From positions 176,259-240,258 of the forward strand of contig CAZLXI010000001.1 in NCBI GenBank assembly GCA_964563435.1: a stretch of DNA of 64,000 nt. The letters are read 5' to 3'. The stretch is from Leadbetterella sp964563435 (GTDB lineage Bacteria > Bacteroidota > Bacteroidia > Cytophagales > Spirosomataceae). The notes below the pieces were generated by a model. The model had not been told where the DNA came from, did not search any database, and saw nothing but the letters and a program-made list of their open reading frames with translations. Of this stretch, positions 7,995-16,510 are shown one piece after another. The position numbers and the translations under genes were made by a program. Numbering within the stretch: the stretch's first letter is position 1; each line of letters starts with the position of its first letter.

Positions 7995-8096
7995 GCAACA
8001 ACTGATATTTCTCTTTTTCACGAACGGCTTTTTTAAACATTTTCGGGCGTTCGAGCAACCCATGCTTTTCCGGCTTTCACCTCAGAATAACCTGAT

Positions 8097-9287
8097 ATGT
8101 CCCTTGATCTACGAATAAAAGCCCGTGACATTGCTCTCGCCGAAACCGGCCGGAAAGATGCGACGGATTTTATCCTTCGTCATGCCGGAAAGTACGAGCC
8201 TGAGCTTCTGCGGCTGGTGGCCGGCCACCTGGATTACCACCGGATCATTGAAAAGAAAGTACCGGTATGGTATGAAAACGGCCAGACCCTCCCGTACACC
8301 GGCATTAACCTTGAACAGAGCTCTTCTGAGCTCACCGCCCGCTATAAAGCCGCTTATCTTGACGGAGAAAACGGCCTCGATCTTTCCGGCGGACTGGGTG
8401 TGGATAGTTATTTCCTTTCCCAAAAATTCAAAAAATTCACCCATAATGAGCCGGACACCAAACTGTCGGGGGTGGTCCGTCATAATTTTGAAGTATTGGG
8501 CAGCAACAATGTAACATTTACCTGCTTTGCCGCAGAAAGCTACCCCTGGCCGCCTACCCGGTACGACTGGGTGTACCTCGATCCTTCCCGCCGGAATCAA
8601 ATCAATCAAAAACTGATCCTCCCGGAAGATTGCCACCCCGATCTGCCGGCTCTCCGCACCTGTATCCTCGAACACACCCAAGCCATCATGGTAAAATACT
8701 CACCCATGCTCGACATCAGGCTGGCCCTAGACCGCCTGCAGACCGTGAACGAAATATGGATACTCGCCGAAAAAAACGAGGTGAAAGAGCTGGTGTTTAT
8801 TCTCCGAAGGTCCGCCCTCCCCCACCCTGAGATCCGCTGTGTGAACCTGGCCACATCTCAACCGGAGTTTGTTTTCACTCATGAAGAAGAAAAAAATACC
8901 ACTCCCCGCTACAGCCTGCCGCTGAAATACCTCTATGAACCCAATGCCGCCCTGCTGAAAGGGGGAGCTTTTAATTGCGCCGCTGCCCGGTTCACCCTCC
9001 GAAAGTTAGCCCCAAACAGTCATTTGTACACCCACGATGCCGCCCTTCCGCACTTCCCGGGCCGGGTAATGAAGGTCAGGGGTGTGACCAATTTCGATAA
9101 AAAGCGTCTTAATGAAATAGTTCCCGGGGGACAAGCGAACATTATCTGCCGTAATTTCCCCCTGAAACCGGAGGAGGTAAGAAAGAAATTGCAATGGAAA
9201 GACGGCGGAGACACTTATCTTTACCTTACCGAAGATCTTAACAGGAAAAAAACGGCCATAGTGACCGAAAAATATACTATAAATTAA
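8097..9287 (+). CDS. THUMP-like class I SAM-dependent methyltransferase (PG_1098 type)
   Basis: A 396-residue cytoplasmic protein. The SAM-binding core follows a helical N-terminal region: 'GLDLSGGLGVDSYFLSQ' (motif I) and 'YDWVYLDPSRR' (motif IV, DPxR/DPP-like). The C-terminal third matches the THUMP-like and ferredoxin-like domains of a Bacteroidota family exemplified by Porphyromonas PG_1098. It is related to RNA methyltransferases, so an RNA substrate is likely but unproven. It stands 12 bases before the coiled-coil protein gene, with which it may be co-transcribed. Confidence 0.85.
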   Translation: MSLDLRIKARDIALAETGRKDATDFILRHAGKYEPELLRLVAGHLDYHRIIEKKVPVWYENGQTLPYTGINLEQSSSELTARYKAAYLDGENGLDLSGGLGVDSYFLSQKFKKFTHNEPDTKLSGVVRHNFEVLGSNNVTFTCFAAESYPWPPTRYDWVYLDPSRRNQINQKLILPEDCHPDLPALRTCILEHTQAIMVKYSPMLDIRLALDRLQTVNEIWILAEKNEVKELVFILRRSALPHPEIRCVNLATSQPEFVFTHEEEKNTTPRYSLPLKYLYEPNAALLKGGAFNCAAARFTLRKLAPNSHLYTHDAALPHFPGRVMKVRGVTNFDKKRLNEIVPGGQANIICRNFPLKPEEVRKKLQWKDGGDTYLYLTEDLNRKKTAIVTEKYTIN

Positions 9288-9299
9288 TCAATAATTCCC

Positions 9300-10142
9300 A
9301 TGAAAAAATTACTTTTGGTATTACTAGCTGCGATCAGCGCGCCCCTTTCCGCCCAGGTGTATGTGGGCCAGAACCTGCATAACGGTGCTGAAAAACGATC
9401 TTATGCGGTTCTTTCCAACCAGGACTCCAAAGAGCTGACGGACGACCTTGAAAAATACCTCGGCCAGTTCGGGAAGGTCTCCAGGCCGGGAAAGAACATT
9501 TACCGCATTCAAAACCTGAAAGGTAACACGGTTTCTACCGACCTGAGCTACATTGATGTAGTTTCCAAATCGGCCAAAAAGCTGGAAAAACTGGAGTTTT
9601 TCTTCCTGAATGATGCCCATAATGCCCTGAATGATCACGAGCTCAATCCGGGCGGCGCTGAAAAGTTTGTTCAGGATTTTATTGACCTTTCCCGGCAGAA
9701 ATTGCAGGCGCGCCTGGTCGGCGAAAACCTTTCGCTGGCGGAAGATGAGCTGAAGGAGGTAAAAAAAGAACAAAGCAAAATAGAGAAGTCGATCGAGTCT
9801 AATCTCAAAGAACAGCAGAAGTTGGGTAAAAAGCTGGATTCTTCTCCTGAGCTTATGGCGAAAGCCATGTCGGAAAAGGAGGAGATCGTCACGCAGTTGT
9901 CAACCGACAGCACCCAGGTGCTGGATGACAAGGCGAAATCGGACCTGAGCAAAGCTTCCCAGAAAAAAGATAAGGAGATCTCCAGGATACAGAAAGAAGC
10001 CGGAAAAGCAGAAGATAAGCTGGAAAAAAAAGAAAAAGAGCTGGAAGACCTTAAAAAGGAGCTTTCGGCGGCAAAGCAGAAAGTAAGGTCAGTAGAAAAG
10101 GTGGTGAATGACGCCAAAAACCTGGCCGAAAAGATAAAATAA
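9300..10142 (+). CDS. Secreted coiled-coil protein of unknown function
   Basis: A 280-residue protein with signal peptide MKKLLLVLLAAISAPLSAQ. A globular part (about 20-130) is followed by a long, very charged segment (about 135-280, rich in K, E, L and S) with heptad character, such as 'ELKEVKKEQSKIEKSIESNLKEQQKLGKKL' and 'KAEDKLEKKEKELEDLKKEL'. I recognise no enzyme domain. It probably lies in the periplasm as a rod-like or oligomerising protein. The gene is followed at once by a strong intrinsic terminator, so it closes its operon. Confidence 0.8.
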   Translation: MKKLLLVLLAAISAPLSAQVYVGQNLHNGAEKRSYAVLSNQDSKELTDDLEKYLGQFGKVSRPGKNIYRIQNLKGNTVSTDLSYIDVVSKSAKKLEKLEFFFLNDAHNALNDHELNPGGAEKFVQDFIDLSRQKLQARLVGENLSLAEDELKEVKKEQSKIEKSIESNLKEQQKLGKKLDSSPELMAKAMSEKEEIVTQLSTDSTQVLDDKAKSDLSKASQKKDKEISRIQKEAGKAEDKLEKKEKELEDLKKELSAAKQKVRSVEKVVNDAKNLAEKIK

Positions 10143-10174
10143 AAAAAGGCAGCTCAGGAAGCTGCCCTTTTTTA
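10143..10174 (+). terminator. Rho-independent terminator after the coiled-coil gene
   Basis: A GGCAGCT-cagga-AGCTGCC stem (10148-10166), preceded by an A run and followed by a T run (CTTTTTTAA). It begins at the stop codon of the upstream gene. Confidence 0.9.
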
Positions 10175-10300
10175 ATTTACAAAACTATTACTCATTAAAA
10201 TCTATTCATAATTCACGTATGAATGGGCTAAAAAACTCAGCTTTTTCATAATTTTAAATTATTTTTCTTACCCCTTAGAGTAATTATCCCGTTAATGGTT

Positions 10301-10308
10301 TATTTTTG
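10301..10308 (+). promoter_or_regulatory. -7 box upstream of candidate small RNA
   Basis: TATTTTTG matches TAnnTTTG. The -33 element is weak. It stands directly before a 25-base perfect dyad and 140-180 bases before an orphan terminator. Confidence 0.45.
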
Positions 10309-10309
10309 C

Positions 10310-10483
10310 ATATGTTAATGACATATTAACATATATTTTCACGACTAATGCAACATTTGAGCCGTTTGTTGCGTTATAATAGTAAACACAACTGCAAGAT
10401 TTTTTTGGATAAGAGATTATTATAGTGGTTTATTTTAGGGGTTAGATTAAAGCTCTCGGATTTTCTGGGAGCTTTTCTTTTTT
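10310..10483 (+). ncRNA. Candidate small non-coding RNA (~170 nt)
   Basis: No credible open frame exists here, yet a -7 box (10301-10308) and an intrinsic terminator (10450-10483) bracket the region. Internal structure includes a perfect 10-bp dyad ATATGTTAAT-gacat-ATTAACATAT (10310-10334) and a GCAACA ... TGTTGC stem near 10353-10375. The upstream gene already has its own terminator at 10143-10174, so the second terminator needs a transcript of its own. A 6S-like RNA or a trans-acting sRNA is conceivable, but I cannot assign a family. The first dyad might instead be an operator. Confidence 0.4.
10450..10483 (+). terminator. Orphan rho-independent terminator
   Basis: The stem AAGCTCTC (10450-10457) pairs with GGGAGCTT (10467-10474; one G-T pair) around a 9-base loop, followed by TTCTTTTTT. 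It has no coding gene in front of it after the terminator at 10143-10174. Confidence 0.75.
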
Positions 10484-10484
10484 A

Positions 10485-10562
10485 AACCACATTAGGCATA
10501 TAAGTACATATAAGAATCTTATATTAAGAAAACTGATATGTACTTATATGCCTAATGTGGTT
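10485..10562. repeat. Long palindromic element, copy A
   Basis: Two perfectly complementary 27-base arms (10485-10511 and 10536-10562) flank a 24-base loop. The arm starts AACCACATTAGGCATATAAG. It is the same family as 20924, 62153 and 63814, but with several arm differences, each matched on the opposite arm. It lies between the orphan terminator and tesB. Confidence 0.85.
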
Positions 10563-10563
10563 A

Positions 10564-10571
10564 TATTTTTG
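10564..10571 (+). promoter_or_regulatory. -7 box for tesB
   Basis: TATTTTTG directly follows the palindromic element, 52 bases before the tesB ATG. No TTG lies at the -33 position, so support is partial. Confidence 0.35.
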
Positions 10572-10622
10572 CTCGCTTTCTCAAAAACAATTACATTTAC
10601 GTACATTATCAGCGCGTTTTAC

Positions 10623-11486
10623 ATGACCGATATCCGCGAACTTATTGATCTGCTTAAAATGAAAGCGCTCAGTGAAACGGTTTTCCTGGGCGGGAATTAT
10701 CTTTCTCCCTGGAAAAGGGTTTTCGGCGGGCAGGTGCTGGCTCAGGCTTTAAGTGCAGCCAGCCAAACGGTTGATCCCGAACGGTCGGCACACTCGCTAC
10801 ACGCTTATTTCCTCCTGGCCGGCGATATCAATACCCCCATTGTATATGAAGTGGAGAAGATCCGTGACGGGGGCAGCTTTTCTACCCGGCGTGTGGTGGC
10901 CAAGCAAAACGGCATTGCCATATTTTTCCTGTCGGCTTCCTACCAGAAAAGAAATCAGCCGGGCTATGACCACTCCATTGAAATGCCTCAGGTGCCGGGC
11001 CCGGAGGGGCTTAAATCAGATGAGGAGATCATCCGGCAGTACGAGAAATGGATCCCGAACAGCATTGCAGAGCTGATCAATTCCCGACCGTTTGAATTCA
11101 GGATCGCGGAAGGCTTTGATATTTTTGATAATAGGCGCAAGCCGCCTTACAAGCATGTGTGGTTCAGGGCGAAACAGCCGGTAGAAGCCTCACAGGCTAT
11201 TCATCAGCAGTTGCTCACCTATGTATCCGACTATAACCTGCTGGTGACGGCTACCTTACCGCATACCGACGGCCCCTACCCTTTTGATGTATTTATGGCC
11301 AGCCTCGACCATGCCATCTGGTTTCACCGCGACTTTACGGTAAACGACTGGCTGCTCTATGCCATCGACAGCCCCAGTGCCTCCAACAGCCGCGGCTTTA
11401 CCCGCGGAAATATTTTCACCCGTGACGGAGCCCTGGTAGCCTCCGTTACACAGGAAGGACTTATAAGACCTAAAACCGAGAAATAA
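10623..11486 (+). CDS. tesB: Acyl-CoA thioesterase II
   Basis: It hydrolyses acyl-CoA to free fatty acid and CoA in the cytoplasm. The 287-residue double-hotdog protein has the N-terminal hallmark 'VFGGQVLAQALSAASQTV', 'SLHAYFLLAGD', and 'DGGSFSTRRVVAKQNG' of TesB. The second hotdog carries 'HAIWFHRDFTVNDWLLYAIDSPSASNSRGFTRGNIF', which includes the catalytic-network D, S/T and Q region of the family. The frame is open upstream to 10548, but that stretch would translate the palindrome, and the ATG at 10623 (MTDIRELIDLL) gives the expected length. TATTTTTG at 10564-10571 is a possible -7 box just after the palindrome. The next gene begins one base after its stop. Confidence 0.93.
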   Translation: MTDIRELIDLLKMKALSETVFLGGNYLSPWKRVFGGQVLAQALSAASQTVDPERSAHSLHAYFLLAGDINTPIVYEVEKIRDGGSFSTRRVVAKQNGIAIFFLSASYQKRNQPGYDHSIEMPQVPGPEGLKSDEEIIRQYEKWIPNSIAELINSRPFEFRIAEGFDIFDNRRKPPYKHVWFRAKQPVEASQAIHQQLLTYVSDYNLLVTATLPHTDGPYPFDVFMASLDHAIWFHRDFTVNDWLLYAIDSPSASNSRGFTRGNIFTRDGALVASVTQEGLIRPKTEK

Positions 11487-11487
11487 T

Positions 11488-12453
11488 ATGCCTGCATTAC
11501 CCCATCTTAAGTTACCGCTTGTGGCGGCCCCCATGTTTCTCATCTCCAACCCGGGGCTGGTGATAGAATGTTGCAAAGCCGGTGTGGCAGGGACTTTTCC
11601 TGCGCTCAACCAGCGCACCACCGAAGGCTTTGAAGCCTGGGTGGTGGAGATCAAAGCCGAGTTGGAAAAATTTGAAAAGGATACCGGCATTACCCCGGCT
11701 CCTTTCGGAGTGAACCTGATCGTTCACCCTACCAATGAACGGCTGATGGCCGACATGCAGGTGATCATTAAGCACCGGGTACCGCTGGTCATTACCTCGT
11801 TGGGAGCGGTGTCACAGGTGGTGGAGGCTGTCCACAGCTACGGCGGTATCGTATACCATGATGTGATCAAAAAAAGACACGCTGAAAAAGCGGCGGAGGC
11901 CGGCGTAGACGGCCTGATCCTGGTATGTGCAGGAGCGGGAGGACATGCCGGCCTCCTGAATCCCATGGCGTTTGTGGGTGAGATCCGGACGTTTTTCGAT
12001 AAGACCGTGCTGTTGTCCGGATGTATCAGCCGGGGAGCGGACATTGCCGCTGCCCTGGCCATGGGCGCCGACATGGCCTATGCCGGTACTCTTTTTATCA
12101 ACACGACCGAAGCAACAGCCCCCGCTGATTACCAGGAAATGATCCTGGAGAGCGAGGCAAAAGATATCGTATATACCGCGGCGATCTCCGGTGTGCATGC
12201 CAACTTTATGCTGAAAAGCCTGAAAAAGAACGGCATCACCGAAGAACAATGGTCGGGAGCCGCCAAAATCGATTTCGGAAAAGAGCTGGATGCCGCCATG
12301 GCCGAGGCCAAAGCCTGGAAGACCGTTTGGTCAGCCGGCCAGGGTGTGGGTACAATAAAAGAAGTGGTTCCCGTAAATGACCTGATCCGTCAGTTAAGTT
12401 CAGATTTCAAAGCCTCGGTGTCAAAATTAACGGATACCCTGGCGTATTTATAG
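11488..12453 (+). CDS. Nitronate monooxygenase family FMN oxidoreductase
   Basis: A 321-residue TIM-barrel flavoprotein of the NMO/2-nitropropane dioxygenase family, which oxidises alkyl nitronates using FMN and oxygen. Visible features are the N-terminal 'LPLVAAPMFLISNPGLVIECCKAGVAGTFPALN', the central 'GVDGLILVCAGAGGHAG' with the catalytic-type histidine, and the phosphate-binding 'LSGCISRGADIAAALAMGADMAYAGTLFINTTEA'. Some relatives are enoyl-ACP reductases (FabK), but the AGGHAG motif and overall pattern favour the nitronate group. The ATG follows the tesB stop by one base, so translation is probably coupled. Joint transcription with an acyl-CoA thioesterase hints at acyl or nitro-compound detoxification. 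Confidence 0.9.
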   Translation: MPALPHLKLPLVAAPMFLISNPGLVIECCKAGVAGTFPALNQRTTEGFEAWVVEIKAELEKFEKDTGITPAPFGVNLIVHPTNERLMADMQVIIKHRVPLVITSLGAVSQVVEAVHSYGGIVYHDVIKKRHAEKAAEAGVDGLILVCAGAGGHAGLLNPMAFVGEIRTFFDKTVLLSGCISRGADIAAALAMGADMAYAGTLFINTTEATAPADYQEMILESEAKDIVYTAAISGVHANFMLKSLKKNGITEEQWSGAAKIDFGKELDAAMAEAKAWKTVWSAGQGVGTIKEVVPVNDLIRQLSSDFKASVSKLTDTLAYL

Positions 12454-12485
12454 AACAATTTTTTTCCACAAACTTTTTACACACA

Positions 12486-12866
12486 ATGAACGATTACAGA
12501 ACCTGCCATGAGTGCGGGAGCCGGCTCCGGGGCCGTGCCGACAAGAAGTTTTGCAGCGATATGTGCAGAAACACCTGCAATAACCGCCTGGCCGCATTTA
12601 AAAACAACACCATCCGGAACATCAATCATACATTGAAAAAGAACCGGCGCATCCTGGATGCCCTGTGCCCCGCCGGGAAGGCCCGGGTATTACGCAGCAC
12701 GCTGTCGGGTTTTGACTTTAGCTATTTTACCCATTTGCAAAAAAACAGGAAAGGAGACTCCTGCTTTTTTGTGTACGATATGGGCTATCGCGAGCTGGGT
12801 AACGGTCTTATTTTAATTGTGCGGGTCAGCGGGAGTACCCCCCCTGTCAGCCCTACAGCAAAGTAA
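12486..12866 (+). CDS. Zinc-ribbon protein of unknown function
   Basis: A 126-residue protein starting MNDYRTCHECGSRLRGRADKKFCSDMCRN: CxxC ... CxxxC spacing typical of a small treble-clef/zinc-ribbon. A basic helix follows ('AFKNNTIRNINHTLKKNRRIL'), which could contact nucleic acid. The C-terminal half has no motif I recognise. It starts 32 bases after the oxidoreductase stop and is probably the last gene of that unit. A nucleic-acid-binding role is an inference from the zinc fold and charge only. Confidence 0.75.
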   Translation: MNDYRTCHECGSRLRGRADKKFCSDMCRNTCNNRLAAFKNNTIRNINHTLKKNRRILDALCPAGKARVLRSTLSGFDFSYFTHLQKNRKGDSCFFVYDMGYRELGNGLILIVRVSGSTPPVSPTAK

Positions 12867-13296
12867 CGCTCACACCGCCATTTACCGACGGAGTTTATAG
12901 AAGAGTAAGGCAAATATGTGACAGGGGTATGTAATCTGCCTGAATATCAGCTCCCATGTAGGTTTCCCTATATATACCCCTCCCATAAATGTAGGAATAC
13001 GAAGATTTACCCGGGTTATCCTAAGCCGTATTTTTGTACAATTAATCCAATGAAATTACCGATACAGGTCTTATGTATTATAATATTTATAACGAAGATA
13101 CCCCTGGCAACAAAGTATACAAAAGGGAGGATTTGGGATCATTAATTAAAAGCCAACCTAAACAGATTAATGACTTTTATGATGATCCCCGCATAGCAAA
13201 TACCTAAATCCGTATGCTTGAAGGGTAGCAAGAGGCACTTTCCTCCGATACTCCTGCCTTATAGTTTATGATTTTTAAAAACCTAAATTAATAATT
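12867..13296. other. 430-base intergenic region with little recognisable content
   Basis: No convincing gene, terminator or strong promoter was seen between the zinc-ribbon gene and the EF-hand lipoprotein. A -7-like TATTTTTG stands at 13029-13036, 13 bases before a 31-codon open frame (13050-13145, MKLPIQVLCIIIFITKI...) whose start is hydrophobic like a signal or membrane peptide. That frame is too short and isolated to call a gene with confidence. Confidence 0.4.
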
Positions 13297-14421
13297 ATGT
13301 CTAGAAAATTATTCGGGCCTTTGCTGGCTTTATTATTTCTGTTATCTTGTTCGCACCAAAATGTAACTTCGGAAGACGAAAACCTGCTGGATCGTTTTCC
13401 GGGCATGAGCCTGAGACAACAATTCATGGCCATGGCTGAATGGGGCGGCATCTCCCGTATTGACATCCATAACATTTCATTACAAAGGATTTCTACAGGC
13501 ATTGTTCGTAATTTTCCGGCCTTCTCGTTTGATTATTGCAATGCTATTGACATTTTTGAACTGGCGGAACAGGGCACAGACACCTATTCTATCGGCCTGC
13601 GAAAAGGCGGCCCTGACGGCCAGGTGCTGGATGTAGCCGTGAGCCTTAATGACGGCAGTGACCCGTGGGTAGAGGTGAACGGCCTGCGGTACAATATTCT
13701 CCTGAACAGTTACGTAGCAGACGGTGGCCGGAGTGTGGTGGAATACACCTTTACCCCAACAGGAGACGTTCCCGGAACTTCGGATAACTACCTGAACCTG
13801 ATTGCTGCACTTAACAACTCTAATAACGGCGATGTAGTGCGCCCCGACCTGCTTATTCCCGATATACGGGTGCTTTCACTAGGAAGCCTCAAACTTACTG
13901 TGGTTCTTGATCAAAACAAGTCGATAAAGACCGGAAAAGTCTGGGATACAACACTGGCCAGTACGCTTGGAAGAAGTGGCCCTGGAGCTACGCCGGTGGA
14001 CCCTGTCTATTTCGATACCAACCAGGACAACAAACTCAACGTAGTAGGAGGCTTAAGCGTATGCTTTGATATTAACGGTGACGGCATCAAAGATAAAGTT
14101 CACGAATGGAACTCCCTGGATGCCCAACTGGTGTATGATGTAAACGGTAATAACCTGATTGACAGTGGCCGGGAAATTATGAATGAGACGGGTATAGACG
14201 GCACTCAAAATAAATATCGTAACGGTTGGGATAAAGTACGTGATATTTTTGACAAAAACAAAAATGGCCTTATTGAGGGCGATGAACTTCTCCTGACGAA
14301 ATATTGGACAGATAGCAATGGTAACGGAACAGTAGAACCAGGGGAGCTAAAAACTGCCTGTGAGATGAAAATTATTAAAATAGACATTGATGGCCAGGTA
14401 TACACCTTTGAAGAACAATAG
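13297..14421 (+). CDS. EF-hand-repeat lipoprotein
   Basis: A 374-residue lipoprotein. The signal peptide ends in LLFLLSCS, which places the lipid-anchored cysteine at residue 18. The middle of the protein has no recognised domain. The last 135 residues hold at least five EF-hand/dockerin-like calcium loops: DTNQDNKLNVV (from about 240), DINGDGIKDKV (258), DVNGNNLIDSG (281), DKNKNGLIEGDE (319) and DSNGNGTVEPGE (339). Each has D/N at positions 1, 3, 5 and a late acidic residue. The protein most likely sits on the outer membrane and uses calcium for folding or adhesion. No neighbour suggests a specific partner. Confidence 0.8.
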   Translation: MSRKLFGPLLALLFLLSCSHQNVTSEDENLLDRFPGMSLRQQFMAMAEWGGISRIDIHNISLQRISTGIVRNFPAFSFDYCNAIDIFELAEQGTDTYSIGLRKGGPDGQVLDVAVSLNDGSDPWVEVNGLRYNILLNSYVADGGRSVVEYTFTPTGDVPGTSDNYLNLIAALNNSNNGDVVRPDLLIPDIRVLSLGSLKLTVVLDQNKSIKTGKVWDTTLASTLGRSGPGATPVDPVYFDTNQDNKLNVVGGLSVCFDINGDGIKDKVHEWNSLDAQLVYDVNGNNLIDSGREIMNETGIDGTQNKYRNGWDKVRDIFDKNKNGLIEGDELLLTKYWTDSNGNGTVEPGELKTACEMKIIKIDIDGQVYTFEEQ

Positions 14422-14478
14422 CCTGCAATACAATTACAAACTGATAACAAAGAAATAATCTTCACAATGAAGGGTAGT

Positions 14479-14504
14479 AAGGGGCGTTGCATACAACGCC
14501 CCTT
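14479..14504. terminator. Bidirectional hairpin between convergent genes
   Basis: A 9-11 bp perfect stem, AGGGGCGTTG-cata-CAACGCCCCT (core 14480-14503), sits between the lipoprotein stop (14421) and the mnmA stop (14511). The T tracts on both sides are short, so termination strength is uncertain. Confidence 0.7.
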
Positions 14505-14510
14505 CATTAT

Positions 14511-15617
14511 TTACACCCGGTAACTTTTCATGATCCAGCCGCCGCCTATCACATCATCGCCTTCGTAGAATACGGCCGCCTGACCCGGAGCAATAGCCGA
14601 TACGGGCTCATCAAAGATCACCTCGATCTTATTTTCTTCCGTTTGCTGGATATAAGCACTTTCTCCTCGATCTTTATATCGTATCTTGGTGGTCGTGCTT
14701 AATCCGCCGTCCGGGATAGCTGCATATTTCTGGAGATTTAGCTTGCCCACCACCATACCGTTCCTTTTCAGGTATTCTTCGGTTCCGAGCACCACTTCGT
14801 TGGTTTCCTTACGGATTTCTGTCACGAAAACAGGATAGCCCATTGCTATCTTCAGCCCTTTCCGCTGACCGATGGTATAGAAGGGGTAACCTTCGTGTTT
14901 ACCCACTACCTGGCCGTTTTCAAGCACAAAATTCCCGCCGGCCACCTGTTCTTCCAGGCCTTCCACCCTTCTTTTCAGGAAGCCACGGTAATCGTTATCC
15001 GGCACAAAGCAGATCTCGTAAGATTCCGATTTATTGACAAGGTCAAAAAAGCCCTTTTCCCGGGCCATCTCCCGGATCTCCACCTTGGTCAGATCACCGA
15101 GGGGCAGCAGGGTGCGGGACAGGCTTTCCTGGGAAACACCCCACAGCACGTAGCTCTGGTCTTTGATCTGATCCACGCCCTTGGAGATCACATAACGGCC
15201 GTTTTCCTGCCGTATCCTGGCATAATGCCCGGTAGCAATAAAATCACAGTTCAGGTTATCGGCCCGCCGGAGGAGGGCATCCCATTTGATATGTGTATTG
15301 CACAAAACACAGGGATTGGGTGTCCGGCCTTCGAGATATTCACCCGTAAAGTGATCGATCACCGAGTCACCAAATTCCGAACGGATATCGAGGATGTAAT
15401 GCGGAAAGCCGAGGTTAACGGCTACTGCCCGTGCGTCGTTGATGGAATCAAGGCTGCAGCAGCCCGTTTCTTTTTTTGTACCGCCTGAGGAGGCATAATC
15501 CCAGGTCTTCATGGTCATTCCCACTACTTCATAGCCCTGCTCGTGCAACAGGACCGCCGCCAGTGAGCTGTCGATACCGCCGCTCATGGCCACTAATACT
15601 CTTCCTTTTTCTGACAT
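14511..15617 (-). CDS. mnmA: tRNA-specific 2-thiouridylase
   Basis: It installs sulfur at the 2-position of the wobble uridine (U34) of tRNA Lys, Glu and Gln, using ATP and sulfur delivered by a relay. The 368-residue protein carries the PP-loop MSGGIDSSLAAVLLHEQG (residues 10-27), the first catalytic cysteine in 'TPNPCVLCNTHIKWD', the second in 'ESYEICFVPDNDYRGFL', and the C-terminal beta-barrel domain. Length and order match bacterial MnmA. It is monocistronic here and convergent with the EF-hand lipoprotein. Confidence 0.97.
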   Translation of the reverse strand: MSEKGRVLVAMSGGIDSSLAAVLLHEQGYEVVGMTMKTWDYASSGGTKKETGCCSLDSINDARAVAVNLGFPHYILDIRSEFGDSVIDHFTGEYLEGRTPNPCVLCNTHIKWDALLRRADNLNCDFIATGHYARIRQENGRYVISKGVDQIKDQSYVLWGVSQESLSRTLLPLGDLTKVEIREMAREKGFFDLVNKSESYEICFVPDNDYRGFLKRRVEGLEEQVAGGNFVLENGQVVGKHEGYPFYTIGQRKGLKIAMGYPVFVTEIRKETNEVVLGTEEYLKRNGMVVGKLNLQKYAAIPDGGLSTTTKIRYKDRGESAYIQQTEENKIEVIFDEPVSAIAPGQAAVFYEGDDVIGGGWIMKSYRV

Positions 15618-15701
15618 TTCTTCTGCGAGGGTTCAAAGTCCTCCGATTTGTTTTCAACTACAAAATAACTAAACACTTGCCGATCATTTTTGGTTCTTGC
15701 G

Positions 15702-15709
15702 TATTTTTG
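15702..15709 (+). promoter_or_regulatory. -7 box upstream of the TrpF-like gene
   Basis: TATTTTTG lies 73 bases before the ATG at 15783. A TTG at 15677-15679 is 22 bases upstream, slightly longer than the usual spacer. Confidence 0.4.
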
Positions 15710-15782
15710 TGAAAATTTTTACGGGTGGGTTGCTTTTTCGATGAGTTGTCTCCCTGTGATTTCATAATTTTTCAGGTAACGT

Positions 15783-16349
15783 ATGCTGAACAAGAAGGTC
15801 CTTGTCAAGAGTATCACCAGTTTGTCGGAAGCCCGGTATTGTGCAGGGATGTTCGTAGACTATATTTCCTTTGATCTTGATAAAGAAAGTGAATATTATG
15901 TGCACAAAAAGAAGTTTGAGGAGATCCGTGGCTGGCTCAGCGGTGTGAAAATACTGGCCTCCCTGCCGGGTGATAACGTTTCGCTCATCAGCGAGATCCT
16001 TGAAGAATATCAGCCTGACGGTTTCCTGTTCAGCCCTGCGCAATATCACCTCCTTGAACTTATCGATGCCCCGGTGAAAGTTCTGGAATGGTCCGATGAT
16101 GTAGCCATGTTACCGTTCATCCCGGAACCAGACGTTATTCTGCTGCTTACTTCGCCCGGTGCTATTAATGAAGATCAACTGACCGATTTGGACAATGAGA
16201 TTTTACAAGGATTTGATTTTGAGAATGTTAAATCCAAAATTGAACGAATCGACGGCTTCGCATTTATGGGAAGTTTTGAAAAGCAGGTAGGCCTAAATTC
16301 CTATTCCGACCTTATGGAAGCGCTGGAATATATAGAAGAAAATCATTAG
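15783..16349 (+). CDS. TrpF-like (phosphoribosylanthranilate isomerase-like) protein, probably not the enzyme
   Basis: A 188-residue protein whose opening 'VLVKSITSLSEARYCAGMFVDYISFDLDKES' aligns in pattern with the TrpF start (KICGIT..EDA..A...GAD..GF). Later strands ('GVKILASLPGD', 'EYQPDGFLFS', 'APVKVLEW', 'GFAFMGSFEKQVGLNSYSDLMEALEYI') also follow a TIM-barrel rhythm. The catalytic CGIT cysteine is replaced (SIT), and the usual C-terminal phosphate-binding glycine loop is not evident. No tryptophan-pathway gene is nearby. It is probably a diverged relative with a different or lost activity. Confidence 0.6.
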   Translation: MLNKKVLVKSITSLSEARYCAGMFVDYISFDLDKESEYYVHKKKFEEIRGWLSGVKILASLPGDNVSLISEILEEYQPDGFLFSPAQYHLLELIDAPVKVLEWSDDVAMLPFIPEPDVILLLTSPGAINEDQLTDLDNEILQGFDFENVKSKIERIDGFAFMGSFEKQVGLNSYSDLMEALEYIEENH

Positions 16350-16492
16350 ATAAACATCTAACTATAAGAAAGTTATAAAATCAAAAGACAAGCCCTTACA
16401 GAACCAAAAAATTTAATACCTCAAATATATGCTCTCATCCAGCTAAAATACCATTCATGTAGTTTGTAATACCAAGTACCGATTCTTATATC

Positions 16493-16500
16493 TACATTTG
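16493..16500 (+). promoter_or_regulatory. -7 box upstream of the PspC gene
   Basis: TACATTTG matches TAnnTTTG. It ends only 10 bases before the ATG at 16511, so the mRNA leader would be nearly absent, or translation may begin at the in-frame ATG at 16523. Confidence 0.4.
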
Positions 16501-16510
16501 TTTCACAATT

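Noticed and set aside
10548..10622. N-terminal extension of the thioesterase to 10548
   Set aside because: It begins inside the palindromic repeat and adds 25 hydrophobic residues not found in TesB; the ATG at 10623 gives the expected start.
12918..13145. 75-codon open frame downstream of the zinc-ribbon gene
   Set aside because: Its composition is not protein-like and it has no recognisable domain. Only its last 31 codons follow a -7-like box, and this is too weak for a gene call.
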